From positions 1-19,620 of the forward strand of contig CAZOHC010000022.1 in the NCBI GenBank assembly GCA_964579845.1: 19,620 nt of DNA. The letters are read 5' to 3'. Shown piece by piece: positions 14,042-19,582 of the stretch. Source of the stretch: CAZOHC01 sp964579845 (GTDB taxonomy: Bacteria; Patescibacteriota; Microgenomatia; Levybacterales; UBA12049). The notes under the pieces were generated by a model. The model was not told the origin of the DNA. It did not search any database and was given only the letters and a program-made list of their open reading frames with translations. Position numbers and translations under genes: made by a program. The stretch's first letter is position 1, and each line of letters opens with the position of its first letter.

Positions 14042-14070
14042 AGTAAAGCATATTTCAAGTAGTTTGGCAA
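14042..14070 (-). promoter_or_regulatory. Promoter of the single-TM protein gene
   Basis: On the minus strand, -35 TTGCCA (14065-14070) is followed by a 17-bp spacer ending in TGC and -10 TTTACT (14042-14047), an extended -10. The -10 ends 7 nt before the ATG at 14034, so the transcript is predicted to start at that codon. This position also argues against the TTG at 14070 as a start. Confidence 0.65.
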
Positions 14071-14109
14071 GGATTTTACCGGAGAAACAATAAACTGATA
14101 TCAAGCCTC

Positions 14110-15117
14110 TTAAGCAAGAATCCGCAGCTCTTCTTCAATAAAGCTGTCGAGATCACCGTCGAGGATTGCAGTTGTCTGCGAGCTTTCGTGATCTGTTCGC
14201 AGATCTTTTACCATTTGATAAGGATGCAGAACATATGACCGAATTTGATTTCCCCAGCCGGGAGTCTTATAGCCACCCTTCATTTTTTCCTCTTCTTTTT
14301 TTCTTTCATCTTCTTCTCGCTGCCAGAGAAGTGCACGTAGATGCTTGAGGGCATTTTCTCTGTTTTGTCCTTGATATCGTTCTGTTTGTGCTGTTACCAC
14401 AATCCCTGTCGGCTTATGCTTCAATCGTACGGCAGTTGAAACTTTATTGACATTCTGACCACCATGGCCTCCGGAGCGAAAGAACTCCCATTCAAGATCA
14501 TCATCTGCTATTGCAATACCTCGGTCGTCTTCAATCAAAGGCAACACCTCAACCAAGGCAAAGGATGTCTGTCTAAGGTTGTCAGCATTGAACGGTGACT
14601 GTCTGACGAGACGATGCACTCCCGCTTCATGCTTTAAAGTTCCGTAAGCATACTTCCCTGCAACATGAATGGTGACAGCCTTAATGCCTGCTTCTTCACC
14701 AAAGTCCTGATCAATAATCTCAAACTGAAACCCTTTACGTTCAAAGTACCTGGTATACATTCGCATGAGCATCTCTGCCCAATCCATAGCCTCTGTCACG
14801 CCTTGGCCGGAATGAATAGAAAGGATTGCGTTCCCTTTATCGTACTGTCCTGAGAAGTACAGAAGCATTTCTAGTTTTTTCAAGATCTTCTTTGCCTCTT
14901 CTTCTTCTCCTTCTTCGAGATACATCTCAAGCATCTCTATCTCCTCAATTTCTTTCTGAAGATCTGAGAGCTCCTTCATTTTTTTTGAAGCAGTCTGATG
15001 ATCCTGCCAAAAATCAGGCTTCATACTCTCCGCTTCGATAAGCCGGGCTTGTTTACGTTTGTCATCTACCTGAATCTTTTCGAGCAATTTTTCAGCTCGC
15101 TGCTTGGTATCATCCAT
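14110..15117 (-). CDS. prfB: Peptide chain release factor 2
   Basis: RF2 recognises UAA and UGA stop codons and triggers peptide release. The 335-aa protein has the SPF codon-recognition tripeptide at 174-176 (HRLVRQSPFN) and the GGQ catalytic motif at 219-221 (SGGHGGQNVNKVSTAVRL). GWGNQIRSYVLHPYQMVKDLR near the C terminus is also typical. No programmed +1 frameshift is present at the classical site: the frame runs uninterrupted through the place (about residues 17-18) where many prfB genes carry an in-frame UGA. The ATG at 15117 lies 12 nt after the end of the preceding gene. A six-codon reading frame starting at that gene's stop overlaps the RF2 start. Presence of RF2 agrees with the TGA stops used by neighbouring genes. 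Confidence 0.96.
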   Translation of the reverse strand: MDDTKQRAEKLLEKIQVDDKRKQARLIEAESMKPDFWQDHQTASKKMKELSDLQKEIEEIEMLEMYLEEGEEEEAKKILKKLEMLLYFSGQYDKGNAILSIHSGQGVTEAMDWAEMLMRMYTRYFERKGFQFEIIDQDFGEEAGIKAVTIHVAGKYAYGTLKHEAGVHRLVRQSPFNADNLRQTSFALVEVLPLIEDDRGIAIADDDLEWEFFRSGGHGGQNVNKVSTAVRLKHKPTGIVVTAQTERYQGQNRENALKHLRALLWQREEDERKKEEEKMKGGYKTPGWGNQIRSYVLHPYQMVKDLRTDHESSQTTAILDGDLDSFIEEELRILA

Positions 15118-15130
15118 ACGTTTTTCTCAT
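15110..15130 (-). other. Possible minicistron overlapping the prfB start
   Basis: A six-codon frame (ATG AGA AAA ACG TAT GGA) ending in TGA begins on the last base of the preceding gene's TAA stop (TAATG). It ends 5 nt past the first base of the RF2 ATG, in the -1 frame relative to RF2. Ribosomes terminating at the TAA could restart here and then meet a UGA, the codon RF2 itself reads. It may be a coincidence. Confidence 0.25.
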
Positions 15131-15468
15131 TATTTCTTCTGCTCCTGAAAGAATGCATCAACCCATTCCTGGACTTCTTTCTGCAGGTTTTGATAGTCAA
15201 TTATAATTTTTTTCGTCCTGGAAGCAAGTCCTATGACATCTTCAACACTCGTTTCCATGCCTTTTGCTTTAGCATCCTCAAGTGACGCTGATACGTCTTC
15301 CTGTAGTTTTTGAGATAGGGGCTCTGTTTGTTCCTGTGATAACTGAATCCCTAAGACTTCTCCTGCTTTTCCCTGAAGAGGATGCATATATTTCGTAGCA
15401 ACAAAGAGAAGCGAAAAAAGAACCATGAGCACGAAAAATGATTTAATAAATGTCGTTAGCTGGAACAT
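15130..15468 (-). CDS. Small membrane-anchored protein, function unknown
   Basis: The 112-aa product has an N-terminal TM helix (about 7-26, FIKSFFVLMVLFSLLFVATK). A soluble, charged and helix-rich remainder follows, with possible coiled coil in SQEQTEPLSQKLQEDVSASL and KKIIIDYQNLQKEVQEWVDA. I recognise no family. The ATG at 15468 is preferred because it follows the dehydrogenase stop by 4 nt; the frame also runs to a TTG at 15495 inside that gene. It sits between the dehydrogenase and prfB in one operon with minimal gaps, so it is probably expressed. The long C-terminal part would face the outside if the helix is an uncleaved signal anchor. Confidence 0.7.
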   Translation of the reverse strand: MFQLTTFIKSFFVLMVLFSLLFVATKYMHPLQGKAGEVLGIQLSQEQTEPLSQKLQEDVSASLEDAKAKGMETSVEDVIGLASRTKKIIIDYQNLQKEVQEWVDAFFQEQKK

Positions 15469-15472
15469 AGCT

Positions 15473-16486
15473 TCAGGAGTTACTATCTTCAACAATATTC
15501 ACGGGTGAGTTTTCATGAAACTTTTGAATGTTCTTGACAGTAATATCCAAAATCATATGAAGTGCTTCATGACTGTTAAATGCATTATGAGGCGTGACAA
15601 TGACATCATCCCTCGTCAGAAGGACATGATTCAGAAGCTGTGTTTTTAAGTCACATTTTTCTAAGAACTTCCCTGCCAACAGCTCACGTTCTTCTTTAAT
15701 ACCGCACTCCTCTTCTAAGACATCAATACCAACACCGCTGAGGACACCCTCCTGCAGACCAGATAATACTGCCTCAGTTTCTATGAGACCTCCGCGCGCT
15801 GTATTGATAAGTACTGCTCCCTTTTTCAGAGTGTGGAGGTTGGTTTTGTTTATCATATGCTTTGTTTCAGGAGTCAGAGGAACATGTAATGTAATAATGT
15901 CTGAGGTTTTCAGTAAATGATCCAGATCTACGTACATAAAGCCGATTTCCTTGGCGAGCTCTACTTTCGGATGCCTGGCATATGCCAACACATCCATACC
16001 AAATCCTTTGGCGATCCTGGCAACGGAAGTCCCGATGTTTCCCAGGCCGACAATGCCGATCGTTTTTTTATACAGATCAAACCCCCGCAGTCCGTCAAGT
16101 GAAAAATCACCTTTTCGAGCACGCTCAACTGAAGGAAGTATTTTGCGTGAGATCGTCAGGATTAAAGCAAAGGTATGCTCAGCAACCGTATGTGTTCCGT
16201 ATTCAGGGACATTACAGACGGTTATGTTTTTCTCTCGACAGTAATCAAGATCAATATGATCATAACCTGTTGAGCGGGTCGTTATGAGCTTCAGGTTGGG
16301 TAGTTTTTCCAGAAGATCTTTCGTCAGATGAGAATAAATAAAGACGGACAGACAATCAACGTCATGAAGAGAAGACAGATCTTTCTCTGTCACATGATCC
16401 GCAGAAAACGATAAGTCGTGTCCTTGAAATTTCCGTTCAAGATAAGGCTGTTCCCATGCCTCGATTTCATAAAAAGCGATCTTCAT
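15473..16486 (-). CDS. D-isomer-specific 2-hydroxyacid dehydrogenase (D-lactate dehydrogenase-like)
   Basis: This 337-aa enzyme belongs to the D-2-hydroxyacid dehydrogenase family, which reduces 2-oxoacids such as pyruvate with NAD(P)H. Visible are TTRSTGYDHIDLDYC, EHTFALIL, the Rossmann loop GLGNIG at 147-152, catalytic R231 in NTARGG, an acidic catalytic residue in GIDVLEEE (258-260) and H300 in VTPHNAF. The C-terminal region GIKEERELLAGKF resembles LdhA-type D-lactate dehydrogenases, so regeneration of NAD in fermentation is the likely role. After beta-2 it reads AYARHPK where NAD enzymes usually have an Asp (AYDP), so NADP use is possible. It heads the operon with the small membrane protein and prfB. 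Confidence 0.88.
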   Translation of the reverse strand: MKIAFYEIEAWEQPYLERKFQGHDLSFSADHVTEKDLSSLHDVDCLSVFIYSHLTKDLLEKLPNLKLITTRSTGYDHIDLDYCREKNITVCNVPEYGTHTVAEHTFALILTISRKILPSVERARKGDFSLDGLRGFDLYKKTIGIVGLGNIGTSVARIAKGFGMDVLAYARHPKVELAKEIGFMYVDLDHLLKTSDIITLHVPLTPETKHMINKTNLHTLKKGAVLINTARGGLIETEAVLSGLQEGVLSGVGIDVLEEECGIKEERELLAGKFLEKCDLKTQLLNHVLLTRDDVIVTPHNAFNSHEALHMILDITVKNIQKFHENSPVNIVEDSNS

Positions 16487-16494
16487 TACCTATC

Positions 16495-16524
16495 ATCGTA
16501 ACATAGCTATTTTCAAGATAGCAA
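16495..16524 (-). promoter_or_regulatory. Candidate promoter of the dehydrogenase-prfB operon
   Basis: On the minus strand, TTGCTA (16519-16524) and TGT-TACGAT (-10 hexamer 16495-16500) are spaced 18 bp. The -10 ends 8 nt before the ATG at 16486. The hexamers match consensus at four of six positions each, helped by a TGn extension. A short inverted repeat (GCTAT/ATAGC, 16506-16522) lies in the spacer and could bind a regulator. Confidence 0.4.
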
Positions 16525-16545
16525 TCTGCCTCCTGATCAATGAGG

Positions 16546-17163
16546 TCAGGGTATTAGTTCTAGGCTTCTCCATAGGTACCTGCATGCTGTCGTTCGGTAC
16601 GGTCTCCACCGTTCAGCGATATTCTCTGCCTCTTCTTTCGTAGGCTCAACCTCAAATCCATACCATTTTTTGATAGCATTTCTTATGCCTAAATCACCGT
16701 ATGAAAAGACATCCTGCCTGTTCATCGCAAACATCAGAAACATTTCAGCAGTCCATCTTCCGATTCCTTTTACTTTTGTAAGTTCTTCAATAATCTCTTC
16801 ATCGGTCATAATCCTAAACTGCTCAAAAACAATTCCGCTCGCTTCGGTTTTCTGTGCCAGATCCTTCAGATACGATATTTTCTGATATGAAATTCCGACG
16901 GACCTCATTTCTTCATTGCTGAGATTGATAACACCAAGCGGAGAAACTCTCCCTCCAGGAAAAAGTGCGATAAATCGCTTTAATATCGTTGCTGATGCTT
17001 TTATCGATAATTGTTGCGAAATAATAGCATCCACCAGTTCGAAGAAATAATCACCGGAAGAAGCTGTCTTTTCAAACGGCGGAACTTGAGCAATTATCTT
17101 AGCAAGTATCGGATCTGATTTTTTCAGATGCTTTAAAACTTCATGTTGTTGCTCTCTTACCAT
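16546..17163 (-). CDS. DNA-3-methyladenine glycosylase II-like (HhH-GPD)
   Basis: The 205-aa protein belongs to the HhH-GPD superfamily of DNA glycosylases that remove alkylated bases in base excision repair. FFELVDAIISQQLSIKASAT is the conserved start of the fold. The helix-hairpin-helix is VKGIGRWTAEMFLMFAM (about 132-147), followed by the catalytic aspartate D157 in FSYGDLGIRNAI. RWRPYRTTACRYLWRSLE matches the C-terminal AlkA helix. It lacks the N-terminal beta domain of E. coli AlkA, as do many compact homologues. The ATG at 17163 is chosen because an extended -10 lies 7 nt upstream. The frame continues to 17244, but that start would lie inside the divergent endonuclease IV gene. Its divergent neighbour makes the next repair enzyme. 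Confidence 0.9.
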   Translation of the reverse strand: MVREQQHEVLKHLKKSDPILAKIIAQVPPFEKTASSGDYFFELVDAIISQQLSIKASATILKRFIALFPGGRVSPLGVINLSNEEMRSVGISYQKISYLKDLAQKTEASGIVFEQFRIMTDEEIIEELTKVKGIGRWTAEMFLMFAMNRQDVFSYGDLGIRNAIKKWYGFEVEPTKEEAENIAERWRPYRTTACRYLWRSLELIP

Positions 17164-17170
17164 AGTTGCA

Positions 17171-17179
17171 TTTATAGCA
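17171..17179 (-). promoter_or_regulatory. Extended -10 of the glycosylase gene
   Basis: TGCTATAAA on the minus strand (TGn plus TATAAA) ends 7 nt before the ATG at 17163, with no Shine-Dalgarno between. The -35 region is poor, as expected for extended -10 promoters. It predicts a leaderless mRNA and fixes the start of the glycosylase. Confidence 0.65.
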
Positions 17180-17211
17180 CACCATCCTCTTCTCAGCCAT
17201 GATGAACTTAT

Positions 17212-17220
17212 TGTTATAAT
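17212..17220 (+). promoter_or_regulatory. Extended -10 of the endonuclease IV gene
   Basis: TGTTATAAT on the plus strand is a perfect extended -10. It ends 6 nt (AGCACT) before the GTG start at 17227 and there is no Shine-Dalgarno, so the transcript should begin at the GTG. It lies back to back with the glycosylase promoter; the two -10 boxes are about 35 bp apart and could share one control site. Confidence 0.7.
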
Positions 17221-17226
17221 AGCACT

Positions 17227-18060
17227 GTGAAAGTAGGAGCTCATCTATCTATTGCTGGTGGATATATTAATCCGCTGGAAAAAATTAAGACCATCGGCGG
17301 TAATTGCCTCCAAATCTTTTCTTCGTCTCCGAGAATCTGGGGTGTCGACCAACCTCCCCCTGAGGTTATAACAGTCTTTAAAGAAAAAAAAACTGAGCTC
17401 CAAGTAGATCCAATCTTTTTTCATGCTTCATACCTGATTAACCTTGCAAATCCCGGACGAATAGGCCGCTCTTCAGTAACGACACTTCGTAAGGAGCGTA
17501 TGCTTGCTTATGAGATGGAGGTACAAGGAACGATCATCCACCTCGGTTCATTTAACGCAGAAGGAAATTCATACGAGGTTCTGCTAAATAACATCGCTGA
17601 CGTTCTGCGTGATGCTCCGGAAGAACCGCAGTTTATTATTGAGAACGCAGGAAATCGGAAAATCGGTCGATCGATTGAGGAGATTGGTCAAATCATTTCA
17701 GATCTGAGAGATGATCGGGTGAAGGTCTGCCTCGATACCTGTCACCTCTTTGCTGCAGGCTATGACCTCGCAACGAAGGAAGCCTATGATCGTTTCTTTG
17801 ACAATTTTGATACGAGCATTGGCCTGGAGAAACTGGTCGTCATTCAGGTAAATGATAGCAAAGATACACTCGGGTCTTTCAGAGACCGACATGAAAATAT
17901 CGGTGAAGGTAATATCCCGCCGGAAACATTTCGGCTCTACGTGAATGAGCAGGCAACCAAAAATATACCGTTTATCCTTGAGACACCTGGATTTGATAAG
18001 AAAGGACCAGACAAAAAAAACATTGATCGTTTTTTATCATGTGAATATCGTGAGAACTGA
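17227..18060 (+). CDS. nfo: Endonuclease IV (AP endonuclease)
   Basis: Endonuclease IV cleaves DNA 5' of abasic sites, the step after glycosylase action. The 277-aa TIM-barrel protein starts MKVGAHLSIAGGY with GTG as start codon. It shows most of the three-zinc-site ligands: H66 (FFHASYLINLA), H105 (IIHLGSFN), E139 (IIENAG), D170 and H173 (CLDTCHLFAAGYD), D220 and H222 (DRHENIGEG), and E252 (LETPG). One ligand is changed: the usual His of the HLNDSK motif (H216 in E. coli) is Q207 here (VIQVNDSKD, codon CAG at 17845-17847). Length is normal and the frame is intact. It is transcribed away from the AlkA-like gene and ends 6 nt before a converging gene. Confidence 0.95.
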   Translation: MKVGAHLSIAGGYINPLEKIKTIGGNCLQIFSSSPRIWGVDQPPPEVITVFKEKKTELQVDPIFFHASYLINLANPGRIGRSSVTTLRKERMLAYEMEVQGTIIHLGSFNAEGNSYEVLLNNIADVLRDAPEEPQFIIENAGNRKIGRSIEEIGQIISDLRDDRVKVCLDTCHLFAAGYDLATKEAYDRFFDNFDTSIGLEKLVVIQVNDSKDTLGSFRDRHENIGEGNIPPETFRLYVNEQATKNIPFILETPGFDKKGPDKKNIDRFLSCEYREN

Positions 18061-18066
18061 AAGTAA

Positions 18067-18657
18067 TTAATCTCCGGTTAAGCTGAATACATCAGCTTCT
18101 GAAGGTATTGATTTGTTTGAGCGTTCAAGATATTTATATCCTCGTGAGACAATCTCATCAATTCGTTGTTGTTTTGTGTCGTCATGAGACAACTTTTCTG
18201 CTATTCTAAAAGCATGGAGATGGTCGCCTGCGTGATGTGAGAGAAGACTGAGCGTCAGTTGTTCTCTCTTCCATGGTGTGCTACTTGAGCGAGCATATAA
18301 TCTGGTCTCTGGCTCCTTTCCATTCCATGTATCTTCTCTCGGAATATACGAACCAAATCCATTAACCGTATGATCACCTAGTGCAATCACTTCCATGGTA
18401 TAAATCTCAGTCCCTATCCCATCTGCCATATAATCAACCATTCGACTATCTTTTATAAAAACCGGATAGTCATAATTATCAAAAAATTGTTCTGTCTCTT
18501 TTGCTGTACGGAGAAGGAGTGAAGCGATTCGGGAGTCTTGTGTTAACGGGAGCTCTACGAGGGGGGGTCTATCAGAAGAACTTTCCATGCGAATATCTCG
18601 TCCATGCTTACTCCCGATAGTAAACAAAGCCGGATGTACATCTGTTTCTCTGCTCAT
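18067..18657 (-). CDS. Uncharacterised soluble protein
   Basis: I do not recognise this 196-aa protein. It has no signal peptide or TM helix and is rich in charged residues. The central part (DYPVFIKDSRMVDYMADGIG, EIYTMEVIALGDHTVNGFGS) looks alpha/beta, and the C-terminal part (QLTLSLLSHHAGDHLHAFRI, followed by QQRIDEIVSRGYKYLERSN) looks helical. No metal or nucleotide motif is convincing, although the LLSHHAGDHLH cluster holds four His and one Asp. It has a strong promoter with a leader of about 37 nt and a Shine-Dalgarno (AAGGA, 5 nt before the ATG), so it is very probably expressed. It is a single-gene unit converging on nfo with a 6-nt gap. Confidence 0.75.
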   Translation of the reverse strand: MSRETDVHPALFTIGSKHGRDIRMESSSDRPPLVELPLTQDSRIASLLLRTAKETEQFFDNYDYPVFIKDSRMVDYMADGIGTEIYTMEVIALGDHTVNGFGSYIPREDTWNGKEPETRLYARSSSTPWKREQLTLSLLSHHAGDHLHAFRIAEKLSHDDTKQQRIDEIVSRGYKYLERSNKSIPSEADVFSLTGD

Positions 18658-18701
18658 ATATTTCCTTCAATCTATGATAGGAAGATTATATTATAGGCCT
18701 A

Positions 18702-18730
18702 ATTATACTCTATGGAGCTTTTTTTGTAAA
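18702..18730 (-). promoter_or_regulatory. Sigma-70-like promoter of the uncharacterised gene
   Basis: On the minus strand, -35 TTTACA (18725-18730), a 17-bp spacer and -10 TATAAT (18702-18707) form the closest match to consensus in the window. Further TATAAT-like hexamers lie just downstream (18688-18697 area) and could be alternative -10s. Unlike the leaderless units, the start codon is 44 nt away and preceded by AAGGA at 18663-18667. Confidence 0.75.
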
Positions 18731-18792
18731 GAGTGAAAAAGTGTTTCAAAAGTACGGTCTTGCATTTTTTCCAGTGATTCAGTATGCTAATA

Positions 18793-18811
18793 ATTGTAGC
18801 GCTTCTACAAT
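18793..18811. promoter_or_regulatory. Perfect inverted repeat before the proline-rich protein
   Basis: ATTGTAG (18793-18799) and CTACAAT (18805-18811) form a perfect 7-bp dyad around a 5-nt loop, ending 4 nt before the ATG at 18816. The right arm contains TACAAT, a -10-like hexamer. It could be an operator or an RNA hairpin that masks the start codon. Confidence 0.45.
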
Positions 18812-18815
18812 ACAT

Positions 18816-19565
18816 ATGGATTCACAAAACACCACACCGCCAGTACCACCTACGACGCCACCTGCTGGTTCGCCGCCTCCTGAAGAATCAGACAATCAGG
18901 ATACGCCACCTATCCCAAACCCTACTTCCGATGGTACAACGCAAAATACTGAGGTTCCTTCTGTTCCGGAAACCCCTACAACAGAAACACCATCCGTTCC
19001 ACCTGTGCCTCCTCCGACTACCGAAACGCCAGAGATTCCACCGGTACCTCCTCCTCCGCCACCTGTAGAAACTCCACAAGCGCCGACACCGGAGACACCA
19101 TCGATAGCTCCGAATCAGGAGAATCAAATCGGGAATGCCGAACCTGCTTCATCGCAACCTGAGAATGCAGCAAATATGTCCACTGAACCTCAACTCGCTC
19201 CGCCTGTAGCACAACCGACAACTGAACAAACACCGGTAGAAAATACAAGCGGAAGTGATCAAAGTAGTAGTATTCCTCCACCGGATGATAAAAAAGGTAT
19301 CTCGAAGGCAATTATGCTATCTGTAGGTGTATTGGTCGTCGGTGCCATCTCAGCTGTATTCCTCGTCGCGAATATGAATCCAGGTGACACTCAGAATTTT
19401 GCTGGTGAGCCAACAGAAGTTCCTTCACTTCCTACTCAAATTCCGACAGTAACGCTTGTACCATCTGAAGCAGTTCCCACTGAGGCCACACCATCAACGA
19501 CTGTTTCTCCTTCACCAACTGATGAGGCAACGATCTCCGCAACTCCGACTCGCAGATTAAGGTAA
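18816..19565 (+). CDS. Proline-rich bitopic membrane protein, function unknown
   Basis: The 249-aa product is mostly low complexity. An N-terminal region of about 160 residues is dominated by Pro, Thr, Glu, Ser and Gln (runs such as VPPVPPPTTETPEIPPVPPP). It is followed by a basic and polar stretch (DDKKGISK), one TM helix (AIMLSVGVLVVGAISAVFLV, about 164-183) and a Pro/Thr/Ser-rich tail with TPSTTVSPSPT repeats. With no signal peptide and Lys before the helix, the Pro-rich half is probably cytoplasmic and the tail outside. I can name no family; such sequences may bind SH3-like or other partners, or act as spacers. The start at 18816 is preferred; the frame also opens at a GTG at 18741, but that would include the inverted repeat and adds an unlikely leader. 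It converges on a partial minus-strand gene. Confidence 0.7.
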   Translation: MDSQNTTPPVPPTTPPAGSPPPEESDNQDTPPIPNPTSDGTTQNTEVPSVPETPTTETPSVPPVPPPTTETPEIPPVPPPPPPVETPQAPTPETPSIAPNQENQIGNAEPASSQPENAANMSTEPQLAPPVAQPTTEQTPVENTSGSDQSSSIPPPDDKKGISKAIMLSVGVLVVGAISAVFLVANMNPGDTQNFAGEPTEVPSLPTQIPTVTLVPSEAVPTEATPSTTVSPSPTDEATISATPTRRLR

Positions 19566-19582
19566 CGTTTCTGAACCTGGAA

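Noticed and set aside
14035..14070. TTG start at 14070 for the single-TM protein
   Set aside because: The TTG coincides with a -35 box (TTGCCA) whose 17-bp-spaced extended -10 lies 7 nt before the ATG at 14034.
15040..15117. Classical programmed +1 frameshift in prfB
   Set aside because: The frame reads without interruption through the site where the in-frame UGA normally lies, and the protein begins about 17 residues before it; no CTTTGA-type sequence is present.
17164..17244. Longer N terminus of the glycosylase
   Set aside because: It would cross the extended -10 of its own promoter and run into the divergent nfo coding region.
18741..18815. GTG start for the proline-rich protein
   Set aside because: No Shine-Dalgarno precedes it, the extra residues are not signal-like, and the segment contains the inverted repeat expected to be regulatory. 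It cannot be fully excluded.
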